From NCBI GenBank assembly GCA_016933355.1, contig JAFGBC010000335.1:1-7162 (forward strand): DNA of 7,162 bases. The letters are read 5' to 3'. Positions 1-5,978 of this stretch are shown in pieces. The notes beneath the pieces are model-generated. The model ran no database searches. It was not told the origin of the DNA and saw only the letters and a program-made list of their open reading frames with translations. The stretch is from Candidatus Aminicenantota bacterium. Lineage in GTDB: Bacteria > Acidobacteriota > Aminicenantia > Aminicenantales > JAFGBC01. The position numbers and the translations under genes were made by a program. Positions within the stretch are counted from its first letter, which is position 1. Each line of letters starts with the position of its first letter.

Positions 1-1023
1 CCCTCCCTCGACGCGACCCTCAGCTTGGGCGAAGGCTCGACCCCGCTCCTGCGACTCGACCGCCTGGCGCGCCGCCTGGGCCTTCCGGCGCTCTACGCCA
101 AGAACGAGGCGATGAACCCGACCCAGAGCTTCAAGGACCGGGGGACGGCCGTCGCCGTCCAGAACGCGCGCCGCCTGGGCTTCACGCGAATCGGGACGGT
201 CTCGACCGGAAACATGGCCGCCTCGACGGCCGCCTACGGCGCGCGGGCGGGGCTTGCGACGTTCGTGCTCCTCAAGGAAGGGACGCCCGCCGAGAACATC
301 CGCATGGCCGGCATCCACCGGCCGCGCCTCGTCGTCGTCGAGGGCGACTACGGCCGGCTTTTCGCGGAGAGCTTTCGCCTCGGCCGCCGCCGGAATATCC
401 TTTTCATGAACTCGGTCGATCCCTTCCGGATCGAGGGCTACAAGCTGATCGCTTTCGAGACGTTCCTCCAGCTGGGAGGAAGCGTCCCCGATCTCTGCCT
501 GGTCCCGCTTAGCTCGGGCGGACACCTTCTCGGACTCCTCAAGGCGTTCCGCGAGCTCCGCGACGGCGGGTTCACCGACCGCCTTCCGGTCGTGGTCGGC
601 GTCCAGGCGGAGGGCTGCGCGCCGCTGGCGCGGGCCTTCGCCGCCGGGAGCGCCCGCTACGAGGTCTTCGAACATCCCGGCACGATCGCCCACGCCATCT
701 CCAACCCTAGTCCGCCGGCGGGCAACCTCGTCCTGGCGATGATGCGGGAATCGGGCGGTCTGATTCTCTCGGTCGGCGACGAGGAGATGCTGGAGGCCCA
801 GGGGCATCTCGCGGCCGAAGGCCTGTTCTGCCAGCCCGATTCCGCAACGACCCTGGCCGCTCTTCTCAAGCTCGCGCGGAGGGCGGACCCGGCCTTGAGC
901 GGAACGGCTTCGGCCGTCCTCGTCCTGACCGGAAGCGGGCTGAAGAACCTGAAGGCGCTGGACGCGGCTGCCCTTCCCCTGCGCCGCGCCGCTCTCGAGG
1001 ATCTGGAGCGCGTTCTCGACTGA
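1..1023 (+). CDS. thrC: Threonine synthase family PLP enzyme, 5' end cut by window edge
   Basis: The frame is open from base 1, so the N-terminus (in this family usually a short zinc-ribbon-like part and linker) lies outside the window and the TTG at 25 is probably not the start. Visible are 340 residues. The family converts O-phosphohomoserine to threonine with pyridoxal phosphate in the cytoplasm. Supporting motifs are LGEGSTPL near the start, the PLP-lysine motif SFKDRG (Lys codon 133-135), the substrate loop STGNMAAS (from 202), MNSVDPFRIEGYK, TIAHAISNP, MRESGG, FCQPDSA and the C-terminal LTGSGLKN. One oddity is the PLP-phosphate loop, usually GNAGN in threonine synthases, which reads SSGGH (511-525) and is closer to dehydratase or cysteine-synthase loops. 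A diverged paralogue with another lyase activity is therefore possible. The stop TGA lies 2 bases before the end of the opposing kinase-like gene. No functional link to the neighbouring operon is apparent. Confidence 0.85.
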   Translation, partial: PSLDATLSLGEGSTPLLRLDRLARRLGLPALYAKNEAMNPTQSFKDRGTAVAVQNARRLGFTRIGTVSTGNMAASTAAYGARAGLATFVLLKEGTPAENIRMAGIHRPRLVVVEGDYGRLFAESFRLGRRRNILFMNSVDPFRIEGYKLIAFETFLQLGGSVPDLCLVPLSSGGHLLGLLKAFRELRDGGFTDRLPVVVGVQAEGCAPLARAFAAGSARYEVFEHPGTIAHAISNPSPPAGNLVLAMMRESGGLILSVGDEEMLEAQGHLAAEGLFCQPDSATTLAALLKLARRADPALSGTASAVLVLTGSGLKNLKALDAAALPLRRAALEDLERVLD

Positions 1024-1025
1024 CC

Positions 1026-2867
1026 TCAGCCGCCCGGCATCATCCGTTTCTGGTGGAGGATCGTCCGGACCTTCTCCTCGAACTCCTTGGCCGGGACGGG
1101 CATATAAATCATCAGGTCGTAATCGAGCGTGTCCAGCCGGTCGAGGTCGACCTTCTCGAATTCCTTGCGGATGAAGACGATGCAGTTTTGGGCCTGCCGG
1201 GGGTTGGACCGGATCTTGTCGCAAAGGTCGTAGGGATCGAACGCGTTCGTGTTGAGGTCGATGACGACGGCGTCGGGACGGAAGTCGTCGATCACGGCTA
1301 ACGCCTCGCTGCCTTCGGCGATAAAGGACAGCTCGAAATCCTTGTGGCCGAACGCCATCCGGACGACCTTCTGGGTCAGGGCATTCGGCGTCACAACGAG
1401 GAGGCGGTATTGGGAAAGCGGCTCCGTCACCTCCTCGACGACGGACGGCGCGGAGGCTTCGACGGGAGGCGGGACGGAGGCCGGCGGCGAAGCCTCCAGG
1501 GCGGGCCGCTCTTCGACCTCTTCGACCTCTTCGATCGGCTCGATGGCCAGACGGAGGTCGTCCTCGAGGGCGATGTCTTCGGCCGGCTTCGTCGACGGCC
1601 GCTCCTCGGGCGGCGACGACGGAGGCGGGACGGAGGCCGGCCGTCCGGCCTCTAGGATTTCCAGGGCCGGGAAGGCAACCTTGAGGACCTCGCTCTTGCT
1701 TTCGCGGCGAGGCCGAGCTTGGGCGGCGCCCGCTCGGCCGGGCGCAACGCCCGAACCGACCGCCGTCAAGCGGCTCAGCTCGTCGGACTGGGAGAGGGGC
1801 TCGCCCGCCTCGTTCAGGTACCGCTCGAGATCCTTCCTAAGGTCCTCGATTTTCGGGTGCCTGTGCTGGGGCTCATACTCAAGGGCCTTGAGAATCGCCC
1901 GGCGCAGCGTTTCGGGGGCCTCGAAGCTCTTGGGGATGACCGGGATGACCTGGCCGAGGAGGATCTTATGAAAGACGGCCGGGTCGAGGACCTTGGGGAA
2001 TACCGGTTGGCCGGTCGCCAGCTCGAAAAGGACCGACCCGATCGCGTAGATGTCCGCGCGGGCGTCGACCTGCTCGCCCCGGGCCTGCTGGGGCGACAGG
2101 TAGGCGATCTTGTTGCGGAAGGAGGCCGGAACGGCCTGGTAGAGCCTCTGGGACGTGCGGAACAGGCAGAAATCGGTCAGCAGGACCTCCCCCTGAGCGC
2201 TGAGCAGGATGTTCGACGGCGTGATGTTCCCGTGGATGATCCCGAGCGGGATGCCGCCCGGCCCGGGGGTCGCGTAGGCCGCTTCCAGACCCCGGCAGAC
2301 CTGGACGCCGACCGCGGCCATCAAGGGAAAGGCCATCGTCTGCTTGCGGGCCTTGAAGGCGTTCAGGACCGCGCCGAGACTCGGCCCCTCGACGTAATCG
2401 AAGACGAGGAACCCGTATTCGTTGAGCTTGCCGAAGTCGAGGAGAGACACGATGTTGGGATGGGAGAGGCGGGCGAGCTGGCGCGCCTCCTCGAGGAAGA
2501 CGGCCATCACGTTCTCTTTCCGGAACTGGAGCCGGATCCGCTTCAGGACGCAGAAGCGTCCCTCGCGACCCTCGGCCCGTTTGGCCTTGAAGGTTTCGGC
2601 GATGCCGTCGTAGCCCAGCTTTTCGACGAGGACGTAGCGCCCGAATTCCGGGAGGAATTCCTGGCCCGGTTCGGCCCCGCCCCTGGCGGAGGCGGAGCGG
2701 TCCTGGCCCTTCCGCTCCAGGTCGGAGAGGATGTCGCTCAGCTTGGATTCTATCTCTTCGGAGGCGCGCGCCTCCTTGTCCTTGACCCGCGGCGCATGCG
2801 CCTCGCGCAGAGCGTCCGCCTTGAGCTCGTCGAGGAGCTGGGTCAGCTTCTTGTCGATCGTTTTCAT
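1026..2867 (-). CDS. Pseudokinase-like Ser/Thr kinase domain fused to a degenerate receiver domain
   Basis: This 613-residue protein has four parts: a charged helical N-terminus (1-70), a bacterial PknB-type kinase fold (about 77-350), a Pro/Glu-rich linker (351-485) and a receiver-like domain (about 486-607). No membrane segment is seen, so it is probably cytoplasmic. The beta3 Lys (K109), Glu126/127 of helix C, Asn219, Asp232 and Asp272 are kept. The HRD motif reads HGN (N214 replaces the catalytic Asp), DFG reads DFC (C234), the APE-type Glu is Gln260 (SPQQARG), and the Gly loop is irregular (LGYDGIAETF). Phosphotransfer is therefore doubtful, although ATP binding could remain. In the receiver domain Asp537 is retained, but the acidic pair is T493-P494, the switch Thr/Ser position is Arg and the conserved Lys is V591. 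The ATG overlaps the stop of the upstream Roadblock gene (ATGA) and has no clear Shine-Dalgarno site, so translation is probably coupled. A role as a scaffold or sensor for the GTPase module is inference. Confidence 0.9.
   Translation of the reverse strand: MKTIDKKLTQLLDELKADALREAHAPRVKDKEARASEEIESKLSDILSDLERKGQDRSASARGGAEPGQEFLPEFGRYVLVEKLGYDGIAETFKAKRAEGREGRFCVLKRIRLQFRKENVMAVFLEEARQLARLSHPNIVSLLDFGKLNEYGFLVFDYVEGPSLGAVLNAFKARKQTMAFPLMAAVGVQVCRGLEAAYATPGPGGIPLGIIHGNITPSNILLSAQGEVLLTDFCLFRTSQRLYQAVPASFRNKIAYLSPQQARGEQVDARADIYAIGSVLFELATGQPVFPKVLDPAVFHKILLGQVIPVIPKSFEAPETLRRAILKALEYEPQHRHPKIEDLRKDLERYLNEAGEPLSQSDELSRLTAVGSGVAPGRAGAAQARPRRESKSEVLKVAFPALEILEAGRPASVPPPSSPPEERPSTKPAEDIALEDDLRLAIEPIEEVEEVEERPALEASPPASVPPPVEASAPSVVEEVTEPLSQYRLLVVTPNALTQKVVRMAFGHKDFELSFIAEGSEALAVIDDFRPDAVVIDLNTNAFDPYDLCDKIRSNPRQAQNCIVFIRKEFEKVDLDRLDTLDYDLMIYMPVPAKEFEEKVRTILHQKRMMPGG
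1465..1640. repeat. Two copies of a 20-bp direct repeat inside the kinase linker
   Basis: The same 20 bases (GGAGGCGGGACGGAGGCCGG on the plus strand) occur at 1465-1484 and 1621-1640, 156 bp (52 codons) apart. In the minus-strand gene both copies encode PASVPPP-type peptides in the disordered linker between the kinase-like and receiver-like domains. An internal duplication or convergent low-complexity sequence would explain it. Confidence 0.8.
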
Positions 2868-3400
2868 AACGCGCCGCGTTGGTCGATTTCCCTGCGGACC
2901 GCCTCGGCCGCGATCCGCTCCAACTCTGGCTGCAGGCGCCGCAGGACGCGCTGAGTCAGGGCTTCAAGGTCGGCTCCGGCCTCGGCCGCGGAGGCTGAAA
3001 CCGGAGCGGAAGACGCCTCCTCCTCGCCCGCTCGGACGGGGGCCGCGACGGCTTCGGTCTCGACGCGGAGAATGTCCGAAACGGCCGGCCGGGCCGCCGC
3101 CGCACCCGGGGCGCGGACCATCAGGCAGAAATCCTGGGCGTTGGCCACGAAGAAGCTGAGCGTGATGCGGAGCTTGCGGTCCTCGGTCCGGAGCGAAACC
3201 TCCTTGATCCGCTCCACCGCCAGCGTCTCCTGGAGGCTGCGCAGCGTCTGCTGAATGGGGAAGGCGAAGGCGGACAGGATCTCGGGGTCGTACATCTCCC
3301 CCCGGGCGTCGACGACCAGCCCGTCGCTGTCGACGACGACCGCCTGGTGGAGCTTCCCGTCCTGGATCATGTCCTCGACCGTCTTGGAGATGAATTTCAC
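2864..3400 (-). CDS. Roadblock/LC7-fold protein with helical C-terminal tail
   Basis: The product has 178 residues starting at GTG. Residues 1-98 follow the Roadblock pattern: helix (SKTVEDMIQDG), strands with a DSDG turn (HQAVVVDSDGLVVDARG), a long helix (PEILSAFAFPIQQTLRSLQE), then strands ending in CLMVRAP. Residues 99-143 form an Ala/Pro/Glu-rich linker, and 144-175 are predicted as an amphipathic, strongly charged helix (LEALTQRVLRRLQPELERI onward). That tail resembles docking helices seen on some polarity and motility regulators, but this is an impression, not a match. Roadblock proteins dimerise and bind small GTPases as effectors, scaffolds or GAPs. An AGGAGG Shine-Dalgarno site at 3408-3413 lies 7 bases before the GTG, inside the end of the GTPase gene, which it overlaps by 4 bases (GTGA). 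It likewise overlaps the kinase-like gene (ATGA). Its position between the two suggests it physically links the GTPase to the pseudokinase (inference). Confidence 0.82.
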   Translation of the reverse strand: MKFISKTVEDMIQDGKLHQAVVVDSDGLVVDARGEMYDPEILSAFAFPIQQTLRSLQETLAVERIKEVSLRTEDRKLRITLSFFVANAQDFCLMVRAPGAAAARPAVSDILRVETEAVAAPVRAGEEEASSAPVSASAAEAGADLEALTQRVLRRLQPELERIAAEAVRREIDQRGAL

Positions 3401-3975
3401 GGCCTCGCCTCCTGTTCCAGACGTTCCAGCAAACGACGGACCATGACGATGAACGATTCGCGGAGGTTTATGCCCTTGAGGGCGCTGACCTCGTAGCCGG
3501 GATACATCTCCAGGTTGAGCAGGCGCCCCAGCTCGCGGGCCGGATAGGTGTCCTCGAGGTCGATCTTGTTGTAGAGGATGATAATCTCGGACCGGCGGAG
3601 CTTCTCGCTGCCGTCCAGGTAGCGGTTGAACTCGACGACGAACTCCCGATTGTGCTCGAGCTCCTTCTTCTGGCAGTCGACGACGAAGAAGATGCCGTCG
3701 GCGTCCTCGAACAGCATCCGCCGCGTGCTGAGATAGTAATCCTGGCCCGTCGCCGTGAAGAGGCGGACGACGATATGGGGGCTGATCTGGATCGGGGTGA
3801 AGTCGAACAGGAGCGTCTGGCCGAACGAGGTCTCGATCGACTTGATCTCGCTCGTCATCTTCATGTCCCGGGGGATGACGTTGCTGTACAGCCAGCGGAG
3901 CGAGGTCGTCTTCCCGGCCAGCGCGGTGCCGAAGAAGAGGATCTTGAAGTAGACCTTGTTCCCGTAGTACCTCAC
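3397..3975 (-). CDS. MglA-like Ras-superfamily small GTPase
   Basis: The product has 192 residues starting at GTG, close to the usual MglA length (about 195). It shows the P-loop GTALAGKTT (16-24, Lys22), the MglA-type stretch TLLFDFTP (54-61), TATGQ (74-78) where Ras proteins have DxAGQ and MglA has TVPGQ, FFVVDCQ, the guanine-specificity motif NKID (136-139) and SALKG (164-168, G5). The TxxGQ form and the DF-P motif put it with the MglA family rather than Era, Obg or Rab types. MglA proteins are cytoplasmic polarity switches that act with Roadblock MglB partners on gliding or type IV pili. Two deviations stand out: Ala18 sits at the Ras-G12/MglA-G21 position, and Gln53 sits where MglA has its intrinsic Arg finger (R53). 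Gln78, equivalent to MglA Q82, is kept. The gene overlaps both neighbours by 4 bases (GTGA each side). No lipidation signal is visible. The alignment to MglA was made from memory. Confidence 0.92.
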   Translation of the reverse strand: MRYYGNKVYFKILFFGTALAGKTTSLRWLYSNVIPRDMKMTSEIKSIETSFGQTLLFDFTPIQISPHIVVRLFTATGQDYYLSTRRMLFEDADGIFFVVDCQKKELEHNREFVVEFNRYLDGSEKLRRSEIIILYNKIDLEDTYPARELGRLLNLEMYPGYEVSALKGINLRESFIVMVRRLLERLEQEARP

Positions 3976-4430
3976 GACCCTTCCTTCTCGAACCGGGACA
4001 GGATGTCGGCGATGCCCCGGCTGTCCGGCATCCGGAACTTCATCTCCTTGACCATCTCGGTCCGCATCTCCATCGTGTCCTGCATCATCTTGGTCAGGAC
4101 GTCGATCGCCCGCTTGGCCTCGAGCCGGATCATCCCGATGTGGGCGTTCTTGCCGGCGATGATCGTCAGCAGCCCGCGCGGCATCCGGTTCTGGCAGAGC
4201 TTGAGGTCCCCGTACTCGACGATGATGCTCTCCAGCTTCTGCATGAGCTCGGTCCCGACCTGGGCGTAGGAGTTGTAGCAGGCGGAGAGCAGGGCCCCGA
4301 GGTCCTCCGGCTTCATGTCGAACCGGCCGGCGACCTCGATCGGGATGCCGTCGATGTCGATCAGGATGACCCCGACGACCTCGGGCACCCGTTTCATGAT
4401 GCCGTCGATGATGTCTTTGATGTTGGCCAT
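3972..4430 (-). CDS. Roadblock/LC7 protein, MglB-like, directly upstream of the GTPase
   Basis: The product has 152 residues. A longer open frame reaches 4613, but the upstream part lies inside the preceding gene and reads as low-complexity shadow. The ATG at 4430 has an AGAGG site 5 bases ahead. Residues 4-115 fit the Roadblock fold well: an N-terminal helix (IKDIIDGIMKRVP), VVGVILIDIDGIPIEVAG with the typical DxDG turn, a long helix (KPEDLGALLSACYNSYAQVG), strands with LESIIVEYGD and GLLTIIAGKNAHIGMIRLE, then a closing helix. Residues 116-152 form a Met/Glu/Lys-rich helical tail (MQDTMEMRTEMVKEMKFR). Its place immediately before an MglA-like GTPase, with a GTGA overlap, is the classical mglBA order, so this is the best candidate for the cognate GAP or regulator of that GTPase. 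The gap to the preceding stop is 19 bases, one of only two non-overlapping junctions in the operon. Confidence 0.9.
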   Translation of the reverse strand: MANIKDIIDGIMKRVPEVVGVILIDIDGIPIEVAGRFDMKPEDLGALLSACYNSYAQVGTELMQKLESIIVEYGDLKLCQNRMPRGLLTIIAGKNAHIGMIRLEAKRAIDVLTKMMQDTMEMRTEMVKEMKFRMPDSRGIADILSRFEKEGS

Positions 4431-4435
4431 GCGAA

Positions 4436-4440
4436 CCTCT
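4436..4440 (-). promoter_or_regulatory. Ribosome binding site deciding the start of the MglB-like gene
   Basis: AGAGG on the minus strand lies 5 bases before the ATG at 4430, with a second GGAGGA a few bases further up (4441-4446). The reading frame stays open upstream to 4613. The Shine-Dalgarno site, together with a Roadblock helix beginning right after this ATG, fixes the start here. Confidence 0.65.
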
Positions 4441-4449
4441 TCCTCCGCC

Positions 4450-5529
4450 TCAGCGGGACGGCGCCGTTCCGGCCGCCTTGACAAGCTTGCCCAAGGATTC
4501 TTCGACCTTGAAGCGGACCATGAGCGGGTTAGGCCCGGCCTCGAGGACGAACCCGAAAACGATCGGATGGACGCAGACAAGGATGTTGAGATGGCGGGTG
4601 TTGATCTCGACATACTTGAGAGGGCCCGTCCGCGAGGCGCACCGGGCGTAGGCGCCGACCGCCCCGACGATGCGCAGGAAATTCTGCGAGGGGAAATTGA
4701 TGTCCCGGTATTTGGCGTAGCCGACCAGGTTCTCGCCGTCGAACAGGGCGGCTAGGTACAGCTCTTTGACGCTCGACATCTCCTTGAGAAATCCGACGAT
4801 GGTCGGGTCCGTCCGCTGGATGAACGAGGACAGGTCGACCCGCCGCTCCCTGCTCCCGATGGCCATGATCTTGGCCAGGGTCCGCTCCCGGACGTTCAGC
4901 ATCTCTGAGACATAGGACTGGGTCAGCAATCCGGTCGATTCGAGCTCGGTCAGCATGGCCTGGAACGCCAGGTGGACTTCGCTCTGCTTGAGCTGAACCT
5001 TGAAATCCCGGACGCCTTCGCTGTTGTCCCGCATGTCCTGGATGAGACGCCGCTCGATGAAGATGTCCTTGGGGATCGGGTCGAGGAAAGAAAAGGTCCC
5101 GTCGGCGAAGGACAGCGCATCCCGGACGCGGGTCTTCTCGGTCTCCCAGGCCCGGGGCGGATGCGTCGTCGTCGCGATCCAACCCTGGGGAATGGCCGAC
5201 AGGACGTCCCGGAGGACGGTCGGGTCGGCCCCGAAGTAGACGATCTGGATCGGGGGCGAGCCCAGCTCCTCCTCCGCGTAGGACAGCTCGAACGCCTCGC
5301 GCTGGGCCTCCGGCTCCTTGGCTTCGACGATCTTGGCGCCCTTGATGTAGCGGGCCGTCTTGGGGACGTCTCCGCACAGGACGAACGTCCGGTACTGGGG
5401 GACCATGTACTTCCAGAGCGAGAACAGGGCATTGGCCGAGTCGACGCTCGAGGCCTGGATGACGATCCGGTTCCGATGCCACATCGCGGCGAGCAGGGAG
5501 GCTTCCCACGCGTCCTGGGCGATCGTCAT
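4450..5529 (-). CDS. Unrecognised alpha/beta domain fused to a C-terminal Roadblock-like domain
   Basis: The product has 359 residues. The frame is open upstream to 6081, but the ATG at 5529 has a GGGGAGG site (5538-5544) 8 bases ahead and overlaps the preceding stop as ATGA. I do not recognise residues 1-150 as a family. They alternate strands and helices (RIVIQAS, a helix at 30-43, YRTFVLCGD, AKIVEAK, a helix at 73-89, PIQIVYFGAD, a helix at 103-113, GWIATTTHPP), like a Rossmann- or receiver-like sandwich, with no Walker A motif. Residues 150-240 are mostly helical (LLTQSYVSEMLNVRERTLAKI). Residues 245-352 look Roadblock-like: helix, ELYLAALFDGENLVGYAK, a long helix at 280-298, YVEINTRHLNILVCVHP and VFGFVLEAGPNPLMVRFKV, then a final helix. 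It sits among Roadblock genes before the MglB-like gene. It may be a larger subunit or scaffold of the same complex (inference). Confidence 0.8.
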   Translation of the reverse strand: MTIAQDAWEASLLAAMWHRNRIVIQASSVDSANALFSLWKYMVPQYRTFVLCGDVPKTARYIKGAKIVEAKEPEAQREAFELSYAEEELGSPPIQIVYFGADPTVLRDVLSAIPQGWIATTTHPPRAWETEKTRVRDALSFADGTFSFLDPIPKDIFIERRLIQDMRDNSEGVRDFKVQLKQSEVHLAFQAMLTELESTGLLTQSYVSEMLNVRERTLAKIMAIGSRERRVDLSSFIQRTDPTIVGFLKEMSSVKELYLAALFDGENLVGYAKYRDINFPSQNFLRIVGAVGAYARCASRTGPLKYVEINTRHLNILVCVHPIVFGFVLEAGPNPLMVRFKVEESLGKLVKAAGTAPSR

Positions 5530-5930
5530 GGCTTCGGCCTCCCCGGAGCCGGCAGCTTGAGGGCGTCGAAGATCTCTTCGAGCGCCGGCGTGATCTCTTT
5601 GATCAGCATCTTGGCCAGACCGATTTTGAGCCCCCGGCCGCCCAGGAGGACGACGTAGAACCCGCTGTCGGGATGCTTGTGGACGAGGAGAACCTTCTCC
5701 TGCCACTCGACCTGCATCTGGTTGAGGTCGGCCGCGCCGGTCCCGGCGGCGACTCCGTTGGCGATCTCGATGACTTCGGCGATCGAGATCAAAACCTCGC
5801 TCGGCGGCGAGCCCTCGAATTTCGAGAAGAGCAGCGTGCCGTCGGGCCCGAACAGGGCGAAGCCCTCCTTGTCCGCCAGGTTGGACAGGCGTTCGAGGAC
5901 GAAAGCCAGCTTCGGGCTCTGAATGATCAT
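5526..5930 (-). CDS. Roadblock/LC7-like protein B
   Basis: The product has 134 residues from the ATG at 5930. The fold pattern is Roadblock-like: an N-terminal helix (KLAFVLERLSNLADKEG), FALFGPDGTLLFSKFEG with a GPDG turn, a long helix (PSEVLISIAEVIEIANGVAAG), strands MQVEWQEKVLLVHKHPD and FYVVLLGGRGLKIGLAK, then a final helix (MLIKEITPALEEIFDAL) and a Pro-rich end. It probably acts as a dimeric GTPase-binding or scaffold subunit of the operon's complex. The ATG has only a G-rich tract (10 G, 14 bases upstream) as possible ribosome binding sequence, and an in-frame TGA stands 30 bases before it. A second ATG at 5971 is out of frame with the present tract length, but would be in frame with one more G or two fewer and would add 14 residues. 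The true N-terminus is therefore uncertain. Its stop overlaps the next gene as ATGA. Confidence 0.78.
   Translation of the reverse strand: MIIQSPKLAFVLERLSNLADKEGFALFGPDGTLLFSKFEGSPPSEVLISIAEVIEIANGVAAGTGAADLNQMQVEWQEKVLLVHKHPDSGFYVVLLGGRGLKIGLAKMLIKEITPALEEIFDALKLPAPGRPKP
5538..5544 (-). promoter_or_regulatory. Ribosome binding site deciding the start of the 359-residue protein
   Basis: GGGGAGG on the minus strand sits 8 bases before the ATG at 5529, inside the end of the upstream Roadblock gene. It selects this ATG over the much longer open frame, whose upstream part has the composition of a shadow of the two Roadblock genes. Confidence 0.65.
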
Positions 5931-5971
5931 GACGTCCGGCGCGTCCCCCCCCCCGTCTCAGGTTTTCCCAT
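5927..5971 (-). other. Mini-ORF spanning the G tract, ending in ATGA overlap with Roadblock gene B
   Basis: An ATG at 5971, 7 bases after the stop of the first Roadblock gene, opens a 14-codon frame (MGKPETGGGTRRTS) whose TGA overlaps the ATG of Roadblock gene B. With G10 it is a separate peptide that could feed ribosomes onto gene B. With G11 (or G8) it would fuse in frame to gene B. Whether it is translated is unknown, since its own ribosome binding site is weak. Confidence 0.3.
5945..5954. repeat. Homopolymer tract, ten C on the plus strand (ten G in the mRNA)
   Basis: Ten consecutive C residues (G in the transcript) lie in the 48-bp gap between the first two operon genes, 14 bases before the start codon of Roadblock gene B. 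It is the longest homopolymer noticed in the window. Such tracts slip during replication, and they are also a common place for sequencing or assembly errors. The functional consequence is discussed in the findings. Confidence 0.9.
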
Positions 5972-5978
5972 GCCGCGC

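Noticed and set aside
1719..2954. A 411-codon open frame on the plus strand opposite the kinase-like gene.
   Set aside because: It is antisense shadow of a GC-rich gene. The minus-strand frame has clear kinase and receiver motifs, while this one has no recognisable domain.
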